Positions 34,528-43,674 of a stretch of DNA of 64,000 bases are shown piece by piece. The stretch is from NCBI RefSeq assembly GCF_013343235.1, contig NZ_CP040094.1, forward strand, positions 1,426,501 through 1,490,500. Reading direction: 5' to 3'. Within the stretch, counting starts at the first letter, position 1; every line of letters starts with the position of its first letter. Origin of the DNA: Nostoc sp. TCL240-02. GTDB taxonomy: Bacteria > Cyanobacteriota > Cyanobacteriia > Cyanobacteriales > Nostocaceae. Under the pieces are notes generated by a model. The model was not told the origin of the DNA and ran no database searches. It saw nothing but the letters and a program-made list of their open reading frames with translations. The position numbers and the translations under genes are program-made.

Positions 34528-35429
34528 GAAACATTTTTTGTGAAACCCTTGTTAAGTGTGCGACTAATCCTAAGTTAGTATTTCTCAGTGGTGACTTGGG
34601 ATACAAAGCTCTAGAACCTTTGCAACAGAGTTTGGGGGAACGTTTTATCAATGCAGGTATAGCAGAACAAAATATGGTATCTGTGGCTGCGGGTTTAGCT
34701 CAAACAGGTTTTCAACCTTGGGTTTATAGTATTGCTCCCTTTGTTTATGCCCGACCCTTTGAGCAAATCCGCAATGATGTCTGTATGCACGATCTCCCTG
34801 TGCGGCTAGTTGGGAATGGAGGTGGTTATGGCTATGGAGTGATGGGAGCAACACATCATTCACTTGAAGACTATGGGACTATGCTCTGTCTGAGCAATAT
34901 GCATGTTTTTGTGCCTGCTTTTGCCGCAGATGTTCCAGAGATTATCAATCAGCTTACTAACTTGGAACATCCTGCTTATCTGCGCCTCGGTAGGTGTGAA
35001 AAGCCAAAGGATTTAGAGCTTCCCAAGTATTCTTCTTGGCGGCGATTGATGAAGGGTGAAGGAGCCACGATTTTAGTTGTTGGCCCTTTGGCTGGAAGTA
35101 TCGTTGAGGCGGCAAAGCATTTGAGTCAGTGCGATCGTCCAGACATCTGGATTTTAACTGAATTGCCAATAGAGGCGGCTAAAATCCCAAAAGATTTCCT
35201 TGATGACTTACAGAAATCACGTCATTTGTTCGTAATTGAAGAACATGTGGCTCAGGGAAGTATTGGTCAGATAATTGCCCGTTGTCTTTTGGAAATGAAT
35301 TGTGCGCCACCACAGTTCACCCACCGCCATGCTTTGGGGTATCTATCTGGACTTTATGGCTCTCAGAATTTTCATCGTCAAGAATGTGGTTTAGATGCTG
35401 CGAACCTTGTTAGAAAGTTGAAGAGGTGA
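34524..35429 (+). CDS. Transketolase-like, C-terminal (pyrimidine-binding) subunit
   Basis: A 301-residue partner of the preceding subunit. It contains the pyrimidine-binding region with the activating Glu (NAGIAEQNMVSVAAGLA), RPFEQIRNDV, the GGGYGYGVMGATHHSLED loop and a C-terminal transketolase domain. The ATG at 34524 overlaps the upstream stop and has AGAGGTGGGG in front of it; a start further upstream would run inside the first subunit. The two proteins together equal one full transketolase-type enzyme but lack the spacing of the housekeeping version. Confidence 0.88.
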   Translation: MRNIFCETLVKCATNPKLVFLSGDLGYKALEPLQQSLGERFINAGIAEQNMVSVAAGLAQTGFQPWVYSIAPFVYARPFEQIRNDVCMHDLPVRLVGNGGGYGYGVMGATHHSLEDYGTMLCLSNMHVFVPAFAADVPEIINQLTNLEHPAYLRLGRCEKPKDLELPKYSSWRRLMKGEGATILVVGPLAGSIVEAAKHLSQCDRPDIWILTELPIEAAKIPKDFLDDLQKSRHLFVIEEHVAQGSIGQIIARCLLEMNCAPPQFTHRHALGYLSGLYGSQNFHRQECGLDAANLVRKLKR

Positions 35430-35432
35430 TTT

Positions 35433-37394
35433 ATGGATTTAGAACAGAAAATCAAGCGGTTACAGGGCCCAATTTTAGTTCTCGGTGGTAGTGGCTTTAT
35501 CGGTGCAAATTTACTTAGACAATTACTCAAGGTTAGGGAAGATGTCTTTGGTACTACTTCTCGCTTCCCTGCTTGGCGATTGGAAGGACTAAATGACAAG
35601 AATGTTATTGTTGTTGATTTGCTAGTAGATTCAAACCTAGATTTTTTAATAGATAAAATTAAGCCACAAATAATATTTAACTGCGTGGCTTTTGGAGCTT
35701 ATTCTTTTGAAAAGGATAGCCAATTAATCTATCAAACTAACTTTAACCTAACTGCGAAACTTTTAGAGCGACTCGTCTCTGGCCAAATCTCTTGTTACGT
35801 TCATGCTGGAAGTTCTTCAGAATACGGAGACAAATCTGCTGGGCCTAGTGAAACTGAGCTCCCTGCCCCTAATAGTGATTATGCAGTCTCTAAGATTGCT
35901 TGTGCTAATCTTCTGTATTTCTATGGCAAAAAAAAGCAACTACCTTGTGCAAATTTAAGATTGTATTCTGTCTATGGGCCTCTAGAAGATTCATCGAGAC
36001 TAATTCCGAATTTGATTCGCTGCGGGATTGAGAGCAAATATCCTAGTTTTGTTAGTCCTGATATTTCTAGAGACTTTATCTATATTGATGATGTCTGTGA
36101 GGCTTTTATTGATACTGCATTGAACTTAAAACAGGAAGATTATGGGGAATCTTTTAATATTGGCAGTGGTCAAAAAATGACTATTAGTGACTTAGCAATT
36201 TTTGCTAGTAAGATATTTAATATTAGGAAAGAGCCAACTTATAATTCCATGATCAATCGCCATTGGGATGTTATTGATTGGTATGCTGATGTAACAAAAG
36301 CCCAAGAGATTTTTGCTTGGAAACCTCAGACAAGCTTTAAAGAAGGTCTGTTAAAGACGACAGAGTGGTATCAGGGATTAGAAGATCAGGAAAGATATCA
36401 TCAAAGTTCTAAAAAGTTTGGATTAGATACTACATATAGCGTAACAGCCATTATTGCTTGTTATAAGGATAATAAAGCGATTACTATTATGTATGAGCGT
36501 CTGAAGGAGACATTTATCAGGCTCAAGATAGACTATGAAATTATCTTTGTTAATGATTGTAGCCCTGATAATACTGAAGAAGTAGTACAAAAAATTTCAC
36601 GGATTGATAAACGAGTAATTGGAATTTCTCATTCTCGTAATTTTGGCTCTCAAGCTGCTTTCAAAAGCGGTATGGAAATAGCAACTAAAAATGCCTGCGT
36701 TTTACTCGATGGCGACCTTCAAGATTTACCGGAATTAATTGAACAGTTTGTTGAAAAATGGCGTGAAGGATATGATGTCGTCTATGGTCGTCGGAGGAAA
36801 CGCAAAGCTCCTCTTTTTATGCAGCTTGCCTATAAAGCTTTCTACAGAATTTTTGATTATTTTTCATATCTTTCAATTCCTCATGATGCAGGAGATTTTT
36901 CTTTGATGGACAAAAAAGTTGTTCAGGCGATTTTGCAGTTTCCTGAGCGAGATTTATTCATTCGAGGAATAAGGGCATTCGTGGGTTTTAAACAGATTGG
37001 TATAGATTATGTAAGACCAGAAAGAATGTTTGGTGTAACTACTAATAATTTAGCAAAAAATATTGCTTGGGCTAAGAAAGGAATTTTGTCTTTTAGCTAT
37101 ACTCCTTTAACTATCCTCAGTTTTATGGGAACGTTATTATTGCTAGTTACGCTATTATTAGCAATTATGCAAATTATGAGCCGAATTCTGTTTCCTGGTT
37201 TGGCTCCTAGAGGCATAACTACTGTTTTGCTTACTATCTTATTTTTTGGCTCAGTTAATCTATTCGGTCTTGGTATTGTTGCTGAGTATATTGCCAAGAT
37301 ATTTGAGGAAGTTAAGCGGAGACCCCATTTTATTCGTCACAGGATTATTAAGAATGGAGAAATTAGATCCGCTTACGATAGTATTAAAACTTAA
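35433..37394 (+). CDS. Fusion: NAD-dependent sugar epimerase/dehydratase + GT2 glycosyltransferase
   Basis: A 653-residue two-enzyme protein. Residues 1 to about 310 are an extended SDR (GGSGFIGANLLRQLL, HAGSSSEYGD, catalytic YAVSK), the type that epimerises, dehydrates or reduces nucleotide sugars. Residues about 330-640 are a DPM1/GtrB-like GT2 (AIIACYKDN, IFVNDCSPDNTEE, metal motif DGDLQDLPE) with two C-terminal membrane helices. The joint is a short polar linker. It begins three bases after the transketolase subunit stop, so it is certainly in the same operon. Covalent coupling suggests the sugar made by one half is loaded onto polyprenyl phosphate by the other. Confidence 0.88.
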   Translation: MDLEQKIKRLQGPILVLGGSGFIGANLLRQLLKVREDVFGTTSRFPAWRLEGLNDKNVIVVDLLVDSNLDFLIDKIKPQIIFNCVAFGAYSFEKDSQLIYQTNFNLTAKLLERLVSGQISCYVHAGSSSEYGDKSAGPSETELPAPNSDYAVSKIACANLLYFYGKKKQLPCANLRLYSVYGPLEDSSRLIPNLIRCGIESKYPSFVSPDISRDFIYIDDVCEAFIDTALNLKQEDYGESFNIGSGQKMTISDLAIFASKIFNIRKEPTYNSMINRHWDVIDWYADVTKAQEIFAWKPQTSFKEGLLKTTEWYQGLEDQERYHQSSKKFGLDTTYSVTAIIACYKDNKAITIMYERLKETFIRLKIDYEIIFVNDCSPDNTEEVVQKISRIDKRVIGISHSRNFGSQAAFKSGMEIATKNACVLLDGDLQDLPELIEQFVEKWREGYDVVYGRRRKRKAPLFMQLAYKAFYRIFDYFSYLSIPHDAGDFSLMDKKVVQAILQFPERDLFIRGIRAFVGFKQIGIDYVRPERMFGVTTNNLAKNIAWAKKGILSFSYTPLTILSFMGTLLLLVTLLLAIMQIMSRILFPGLAPRGITTVLLTILFFGSVNLFGLGIVAEYIAKIFEEVKRRPHFIRHRIIKNGEIRSAYDSIKT

Positions 37395-37414
37395 ATAAAG
37401 AGAAAAATAAAAAT

Positions 37415-39589
37415 ATGCTTGAAACCTCAGAAAGAATAATTCAAAAAAAATCAAGTTTTATTACTTTAATTGTCGCTACTATTACTTTATCGGCTTTAAT
37501 CTATTACTTAGTATCAACTCAATGGAATATAGTTGAGTTACTGCATTTTTGTTTAGGAACAGCTTTACTTTGGATGCCTATTGGTGCATTGTTTTATCTG
37601 CTCTTAAAGCGACAAGTACAAGAGCCAATAGTTCGTTTTACATTTAGTGCGATCGCTAGCTATACAGTAACAACTCTAATTTACTTTGGGTTATGTCTAC
37701 TCAGGCTTGAGCTATTGTTTTATATTGAAACGATTACAATTTTTATTGGGCTGATTATTTATTCAATCCGCAAAAAGTTTTGGTTCAACATTCAGATTAA
37801 ATCCCTTACCTGGCGGCAGTTCGATTGGATACTCGCTTTATTGATTGCCGTAAGTTTAGTAGTCAATATTCCCTATCAAAAAACTTGGGAGTATAACCCT
37901 ACAACTAATACATATAAATCAATGGTGTGCTATGAGTGTAATTACTTTACAAGTCTAACTTACGAATTGGCTAGACAGGTACCACCTCTACAACAATCTA
38001 CCAGAGCAGGGACACCTGAACGCTCTTATCACATGTTTCCTCATCTGACAACGATGTTGCTCTCGCGCTTTACAGGTCAGACAGATATGCTGCGCGTACA
38101 GGTTGTTTATCATTACATGATTATTGCAATTGGTATGTGTCTGGCACTGTACAGTATCGTCAAAACTTTGACCAAAAGTAGAGTCGCTGCATATCTGGCA
38201 ACAGCAACAATGTATATCACAGCTATTCCATATCGACCTTTGGTGAAAACCAACCTTTATTATTTCTACTTTACTTTGTTTCCTCATGTTTCTAGTGGAA
38301 TAGAACCACCTATTTTAGTTAGTCCACAAATGTATAGTGGAATGTTTGTCGCTTATGGAATTCTTTTAGGAATTTTGCTCATTTGTGTTCGTTGCTACAA
38401 AAAGCAACCAGTAGGTGTAGCTCTGATAATTACCGCAATCATGATTGCAGCAACAAGTCGCTTTCGGGTTCATGTATTTTTGCCAATGCTACCGGGTTTC
38501 TTATTACTGACAGCCTACGGCTGGAAACGTACTAGGCAAAAGGCATACCTTGTTGCTGCTGGTCTGGCTGTGGCTTTAAGTTTTCTAATTTGTTTGGAGA
38601 CACAGTCATCATACTATTTGAGTGGTACTGCGAGTTTTAAGTTAGGCTTTAATGGTTTAACAGAACCCAGCTCTGATTCTTACTTTAATTCTTGGCCATT
38701 TTCTAGCAATATTTATGACTTCCTAAGCCGATTAATTCATAATTCAACAGTATTTAAATGGGTTTGGCAAGTAGTCTCCATGTGTGCTTTTGTTATCTTA
38801 AACATGATTGGTATTCCTTTATTCATTATCACTAACATTTACCTCTCAAGCAAACTAGTACGTCAAAAGTATCTCCTCTTTACGAGTTTAATTGTGTGGA
38901 TGACAGTTGTATCAACTTTAGGTGGAATATGTTTAACAACTGATTATGACAGTTACTCACTTGGAGGACAATTATTAGAGACAACATCTTGTTATCCATT
39001 TTTATTAATGATTCCTGGACTGTATCAAGTTTATAAGTTTTTCCAACCTCATCTATCTTTGACTAGAGCAACACAAATTAGTTTAGTAGCCGCTTTTGTT
39101 GTCATATCTTTGGTTGCTCAACAGCTTTCTAGACCTAGTGTTTTAATGGCTAGTGTGTATTCTTATAGAGCTACAACAAGTGCTAGTGAACGAATGGCTC
39201 TAGCTTATATTCATGACAATACACCACAAAAATCTGTCATTTTAACGGATAAGTATGCTAATTATGGTGAGGATTATCCCCCTTTAATAAGCGGTATTGC
39301 TGGGAGAGCTGCTTATCTGGAATTTCCGGATGCCCCTGCAAATGAGCTGGCATCAAAACTTTATCCTTCAGATAATCGACAGCAAGTTATTAAAGACTTA
39401 TGGGCAACATCTCAAGCAGAGCGATTTTGCCGACTTCTGACAGCAACTTCAGCAACTCATATAATCGAGTATTCAACTCATCCCTTACTTATAAATAACC
39501 CACCTTGTATGCAGTCAATATGGGAAAGCTCTAAGAAAGTGATTCCGGCTTCATCTGAAAAGGTAACTATCTGGAAAATCAATTTATAA
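37415..39589 (+). CDS. Large multispanning membrane protein, tandem paralogue A (putative GT-C)
   Basis: A 724-residue protein with about twelve hydrophobic helices and a hydrophilic C-terminal domain of roughly 130 residues. An extracytoplasmic loop near residues 150-200 is Tyr/Pro-rich (PYQKTWEYNPTTNTYKS, then CYECNYF). The C-terminus has a helix-rich domain around YIHDNTPQKSVILTDKY. The overall shape resembles membrane glycosyltransferases that use lipid-linked sugars, but no signature fixes the family. The next gene encodes a clear paralogue of exactly the same length. The start at ATG 37415 follows AAAGAG. Confidence 0.6.
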   Translation: MLETSERIIQKKSSFITLIVATITLSALIYYLVSTQWNIVELLHFCLGTALLWMPIGALFYLLLKRQVQEPIVRFTFSAIASYTVTTLIYFGLCLLRLELLFYIETITIFIGLIIYSIRKKFWFNIQIKSLTWRQFDWILALLIAVSLVVNIPYQKTWEYNPTTNTYKSMVCYECNYFTSLTYELARQVPPLQQSTRAGTPERSYHMFPHLTTMLLSRFTGQTDMLRVQVVYHYMIIAIGMCLALYSIVKTLTKSRVAAYLATATMYITAIPYRPLVKTNLYYFYFTLFPHVSSGIEPPILVSPQMYSGMFVAYGILLGILLICVRCYKKQPVGVALIITAIMIAATSRFRVHVFLPMLPGFLLLTAYGWKRTRQKAYLVAAGLAVALSFLICLETQSSYYLSGTASFKLGFNGLTEPSSDSYFNSWPFSSNIYDFLSRLIHNSTVFKWVWQVVSMCAFVILNMIGIPLFIITNIYLSSKLVRQKYLLFTSLIVWMTVVSTLGGICLTTDYDSYSLGGQLLETTSCYPFLLMIPGLYQVYKFFQPHLSLTRATQISLVAAFVVISLVAQQLSRPSVLMASVYSYRATTSASERMALAYIHDNTPQKSVILTDKYANYGEDYPPLISGIAGRAAYLEFPDAPANELASKLYPSDNRQQVIKDLWATSQAERFCRLLTATSATHIIEYSTHPLLINNPPCMQSIWESSKKVIPASSEKVTIWKINL

Positions 39590-39606
39590 CTAGAAAAAAG
39601 CATTAT

Positions 39607-41781
39607 TTGTTAAAGGAATACTTTGTCATGTTAAGCTCTCAAAAGCAATCAAATTTTATAAATATAACTACAGTTACTATTACTCTAATTGCAATAGGTT
39701 ACTACTTAGTGGTGACTGAATGGAATGTAGTTGAATTATTACGTTTTTGTATAGGAATAATTTTCCTTTGGATGCCTCTAGGTGCTTTGTTCTATATATT
39801 GTTAAAGCGACAAGTACAAGAGCCAATAGTTCGTTTGACATTTAGTGCGATCGCTAGCTACACACTGACAACTTTAATTTACTTTAGTTTGGCTGTAATG
39901 AAGCTAGAGTTATTATTTTATATTGGAGGAATTGCAATTTCTATTGCTTTAATTATTTACTCAATCCGCAAAAAAAAATGGTTGAATATTCAGATTGATC
40001 TCCTCATCTGGCAGCAATTTGATTGGGTACTCGCTTTATTAATTGCAGTCAGTTTAGTGGTTAATATTCCCTACCAAATACCCTGGAAATATAACCCTAT
40101 AACTAACACTTATAAATCAACAGTATGCTTTGATTGTCATTACTTTACAAGTGAAGCCTACGAATTGGCCAGACACGTACCACCTCTACAGCAACCTAGT
40201 AGAGCAGGAACACCTGAAGTTGCCTATCACATGTTTCCCCATCTGACAACTATGTTGCTCTCGCGCTTTACAGGTCAGACAGATATGCAGAGGGTACAAA
40301 TTGTTTATCATTACATCATTATCGAAATAGGGATGTGTCTGGCACTATACAGCATCGTCAAAACTTTGACTAATAGTAGGGTAGCTGGATATTTAGCAAC
40401 AGCAACAATGTATGTTACAGCTATTCCATATTCCCCTTTTGTGAAAAACGATATTGGCTTATTTTACTTTACTTTATTTCCCCATGTTTCTAGTGGAATA
40501 GAGGTACTTAGCATATTTACCCCACAAATGTATAGTGGGATGTTAGTCGCTTATGGAATTCTCCTAGGAATTTTACATATTTCTGTTCGTTGCTATAAAA
40601 AACAACCTGTAGATGTAGTTCTGATAATTACCACAATCATGGTGATATCAACAAGCCGTTTTCGGATTCATGTATTTTTATCAATGCTGCCAGGTTTTGT
40701 ATTTCTGGCAGTCTACGGCTGGAAACGCACTAAGCAAAAGGCATATCTTATTGCTGCTAGTCTTGCTATTATTTTAGGTTTACTAATTTGTTTGGAGATG
40801 AAATCATCATATTATTTGGCTGGTAGTGCGAGTATCAAGTTAGGTTTTAATAATTTAACTAATCCCAAAGAATGGACTAATTGGATTAATGCTTGGCCAT
40901 TTTCTCAAAATATTTATCACTTAGTAAGCCATTTAATTCCTAACTCGACAGTATTTAAATGGGTTTGGCAAATAGTATCAATGTCTGCTTTTGTTGCCTT
41001 AAATATGATAGGTATTCCTTTGATAATTATCACTAGTATTTACCTATCAAGCAAATCAGTACGTCAAGAGTTTTTCCTGTTCACGAGCCTAATTGTATGG
41101 ATGATAGTTGTGTCAACTTTGAGTGCAATATGTCTAACAAGTGATTATGATAGTTACTCACTTGCAGGGCAAATGATGTTTCCACCACGCTGGTATTTAT
41201 TTCTACTAATGATTCCTGGATTTCATTATATTTACCAGTTTTTCCAGCCTCATCTATCCTTAACTAGACCAATACAGATTAGTTTAGTAGTCGCTTTTGT
41301 CGTAATATCTCTAGCTGTTCAACAGCTTGCTAGACCAAGTTTATTAATGACTAAAATGTATTCTGAAGGAGCAACAATAAATGCTAGTGAACGAATGACT
41401 TTTGCTTATCTTCATGACAATACCCCAAAAAACTCTGTCATTTTAACGGATAAGTATGTTGATGACTCTAATTTCTTATTAACCAGTATTACTGGGAGAG
41501 CGGCTTATCTAGAAAAAACGTATGATGTTATAAGTGAGTTAACATTGAAAGCCTATCCCTTAGATAATCGAGAGCAAGTTATTAAAAACTTATGGGCAAC
41601 ATCTCAATCAGAGCAATTTTGCCAACTCCTAATGGCAACTCCAGCAACCCATGTTATCGAGTATTCAACTCATCCTTTACTTGTAAATAACCCTCTCTGT
41701 ATACAGTCCATTTGGGAAAGCTCTAATCAAAGTATTCCAGCTTCTTTTGAAAAGGTAACTATCTGGAAAATCAACCGTTAG
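39607..41781 (+). CDS. Large multispanning membrane protein, tandem paralogue B (putative GT-C)
   Basis: This protein too has 724 residues and aligns with paralogue A end to end (for example RQVQEPIVR, PPLQQ, RAGTPE, HMFPHLTTMLLSRFTGQTDM, VTIWKIN in both). Similarity extends to the DNA, so this is a tandem gene duplication. Differences cluster in the first 20 residues and in the C-terminal soluble part. TTG 39607 is used; an ATG at 39628 (MLSSQKQ) is an in-frame alternative with a weaker site. Paired copies may transfer two different sugars or act as a heterodimer; this is inference. Confidence 0.6.
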   Translation: MLKEYFVMLSSQKQSNFINITTVTITLIAIGYYLVVTEWNVVELLRFCIGIIFLWMPLGALFYILLKRQVQEPIVRLTFSAIASYTLTTLIYFSLAVMKLELLFYIGGIAISIALIIYSIRKKKWLNIQIDLLIWQQFDWVLALLIAVSLVVNIPYQIPWKYNPITNTYKSTVCFDCHYFTSEAYELARHVPPLQQPSRAGTPEVAYHMFPHLTTMLLSRFTGQTDMQRVQIVYHYIIIEIGMCLALYSIVKTLTNSRVAGYLATATMYVTAIPYSPFVKNDIGLFYFTLFPHVSSGIEVLSIFTPQMYSGMLVAYGILLGILHISVRCYKKQPVDVVLIITTIMVISTSRFRIHVFLSMLPGFVFLAVYGWKRTKQKAYLIAASLAIILGLLICLEMKSSYYLAGSASIKLGFNNLTNPKEWTNWINAWPFSQNIYHLVSHLIPNSTVFKWVWQIVSMSAFVALNMIGIPLIIITSIYLSSKSVRQEFFLFTSLIVWMIVVSTLSAICLTSDYDSYSLAGQMMFPPRWYLFLLMIPGFHYIYQFFQPHLSLTRPIQISLVVAFVVISLAVQQLARPSLLMTKMYSEGATINASERMTFAYLHDNTPKNSVILTDKYVDDSNFLLTSITGRAAYLEKTYDVISELTLKAYPLDNREQVIKNLWATSQSEQFCQLLMATPATHVIEYSTHPLLVNNPLCIQSIWESSNQSIPASFEKVTIWKINR

Positions 41782-41829
41782 CTGTGAAATAAATAGATAT
41801 AAGGGATGAGTGATTATTGAATTAAGCTT

Positions 41830-42204
41830 ATGCATTATCCTTCAAAAAGATTTCTAAGGTTTTTGGTAGTAGGAACGATTAATACACTTTTCGGTTATTC
41901 ACTATTTGCTTTGTTAATTGCACTGAATTTTCACTATGAAATTGCAGCTTTGATATCAACTATCTGTGGAGTATTATTTAACTTTAAAACTATCGGAGTC
42001 ATGGTTTTCAAAAACAAAAATAATAATCTAATTTTTAAATTTATAGGAATTTATGCTATTATCTACTTAATACAAATAATTTTAATAAAACAATTATTAT
42101 CTTATAAAATTAATCTTTTCATAGCAGGAGGTTTAATTTTGCTTCCTCTCGCCTTACTATCATATACATTAAATAAAATATTTGTTTTTCCCAAGTCTCA
42201 ATAA
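41830..42204 (+). CDS. GtrA-family small membrane protein (flippase-like)
   Basis: A 124-residue protein with four hydrophobic helices and the GtrA pattern (RFLVVGTINTLFGYSLFALL at residues 10-29, then a Phe/Asn-rich second half ending NKIFVFPKSQ). GtrA proteins are thought to move polyprenyl-phosphate-linked sugars across the inner membrane. They usually stand beside a GtrB-type GT2 and a GT-C transferase, exactly as here. It is 48 bases downstream of paralogue B. Confidence 0.85.
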   Translation: MHYPSKRFLRFLVVGTINTLFGYSLFALLIALNFHYEIAALISTICGVLFNFKTIGVMVFKNKNNNLIFKFIGIYAIIYLIQIILIKQLLSYKINLFIAGGLILLPLALLSYTLNKIFVFPKSQ

Positions 42205-42252
42205 AGAAAAATGTAAATTATCAAGATACCATCTGCAAAAATATAAAATCAC

Positions 42253-42257
42253 GGAGG
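42253..42257 (+). promoter_or_regulatory. Strong ribosome binding site GGAGG selecting a TTG start
   Basis: It stands eight bases before TTG 42266 and is the best Shine-Dalgarno match in the vicinity. It decides the start of the GT2 gene in the absence of a usable ATG. Confidence 0.6.
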
Positions 42258-42265
42258 ACTTAATA

Positions 42266-43255
42266 TTGGCTTACATTTCTGTTGTCATTCCTGTCTACAA
42301 AGCTGAAGGTTGTCTACATGAGCTTTATCAAAGGTTAAAGGACTCTCTTGAAATTATTTCTAAAGACTTTGAGATAATTTTAGTTGAGGATTGTGGAGGC
42401 GATCTCTCCTGGGAAATCATAGTAGAATTAGCTAAAAAAGATTCGCGAATAAAAGGGATTCAATTTAGCCGCAACTTTGGTCAACAATATGGTATTACAG
42501 CTGGCTTAGATCACTGTAATGGGGATTGGGTTGTAGTTATGGACTGTGACTTGCAAGATCGTCCCGAAGAAATTCCTCGTTTATACGCGAAAGCAAAAGA
42601 AGGCTACGATATAGTATTGGCTAGAAGAGGTAAGCGAAAACACCATATTTTGAAGCGCTTTACTTCCTGGCTATTCTATAAAGTTTTCAGCTATCTAGCA
42701 GATATTAATTATGATGGGCAAGTTGGAATCTTTCGGATTATTTCTAGGAAAATTGTAGACAATTTTCGTCTTATGCGTGAACAACTAAGATTTTTTAGTG
42801 TTCTGGTACACTGGATGGGTTTTCCCACTGCTAGTATTGACATTCAACATGATAGTCGTTTCGCGGGAAAAAGCACATATACCTTGAGTAAGTTGTGGAA
42901 ACTGGGAAGCGAAACTTTAATTGCTTATTCTGATAAACCTCTCAGATTATCAATAAAGCTGGGTTTTTTAATATCTTTCCTGGCTTTTATATACGGTACG
43001 TATATTTTCGTTGATGCCTTACTTTACGGTTCAACAGTTACAGGTTGGAGCAGCCTAATCGTTTCTTTGTATTTTCTTGGTGGAATTATTATTGCTATTT
43101 TAGGAATCATCGGTATTTACTTGGGAAAAACTTTTGATGAAACAAAAAAAAGACCACTATATATAATTAGACAATATTCTAATAATAGGAACAATGATGA
43201 AAAAAATATTGGAGCAGATGAAAATAGTTTTTTCTTAGCCGATATCAAAGGTTAA
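42266..43255 (+). CDS. GtrB-like family 2 glycosyltransferase with TTG start
   Basis: A 329-residue GT2 (ISVVIPVYKAEG, LVEDCGGDLSWE, metal motif MDCDLQDRPEE) with two C-terminal helices (about 235-255 and 270-290). The frame is open from 42182, which would overlap gtrA by 23 bases. But TTG 42266 is preceded by a perfect GGAGG (42253-42257) at eight bases and directly opens the GT-A fold, so it is the likely start. GtrB enzymes charge polyprenyl phosphate with a sugar for the GtrA flippase encoded just before. It differs from the GT2 half of the upstream fusion, so two lipid-linked sugars may be made in this cluster. Confidence 0.85.
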   Translation: MAYISVVIPVYKAEGCLHELYQRLKDSLEIISKDFEIILVEDCGGDLSWEIIVELAKKDSRIKGIQFSRNFGQQYGITAGLDHCNGDWVVVMDCDLQDRPEEIPRLYAKAKEGYDIVLARRGKRKHHILKRFTSWLFYKVFSYLADINYDGQVGIFRIISRKIVDNFRLMREQLRFFSVLVHWMGFPTASIDIQHDSRFAGKSTYTLSKLWKLGSETLIAYSDKPLRLSIKLGFLISFLAFIYGTYIFVDALLYGSTVTGWSSLIVSLYFLGGIIIAILGIIGIYLGKTFDETKKRPLYIIRQYSNNRNNDEKNIGADENSFFLADIKG

Positions 43256-43272
43256 AAAGGTAAAGGCTAACA

Positions 43273-43642
43273 ATGAAAAAAGTTACATCCATCAAAAGTT
43301 TGAAATAAAAGTTCTTTGTTTGTGTGAACGAAAGTTTGATATAATTAGTTGGAGATGCTCCTATTCTTCTCATGAGTCAAAGTTAATTGACGAATATCTA
43401 TAATTTGCACCTGAACTTGCAAAAACAATTGACAATTTTGATCCTAATATTTTGCTAAGCTTGCTACTCTTAAAGCAAAAAACTTTTGGTACTGTTTGAT
43501 AACTTGGGCATCACAACGCTACTTTACCCAAGCCACAACATTCTTAGAAATCAGTTATGGGACGGGATTTGTCCTCTCAGTAATAGAGAAAGCATTTCCT
43601 AAACTTACTTTGGATAGTAGTGGAATTCTCGTCAGTAGCTAA
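43273..43642 (+). pseudogene. Decayed class I SAM-dependent methyltransferase
   Basis: Stitching frames gives MKKVTSIKSL, then EIKVLCLCERKFDIISWRC, SHESKLIDEYL, FAPELAKTIDNFDPN, and WASQRYFTQATTFLEIS running into GTGFVLSVIEKAFP. This is the N-terminal half of a methyltransferase with motif I (E-I-G-C-G-T-G in intact relatives). At least three lesions are visible: a frameshift near 43310, in-frame stops near 43401 and 43500, and a one-base loss inside motif I near 43560. The C-terminal half is gone. The fragment sits between the GT2 gene and the aminotransferase, so the cluster once had another methyl-transfer step. Confidence 0.65.
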
Positions 43643-43674
43643 AAAATTATAAGATAATTCTTTAAATTTACACA

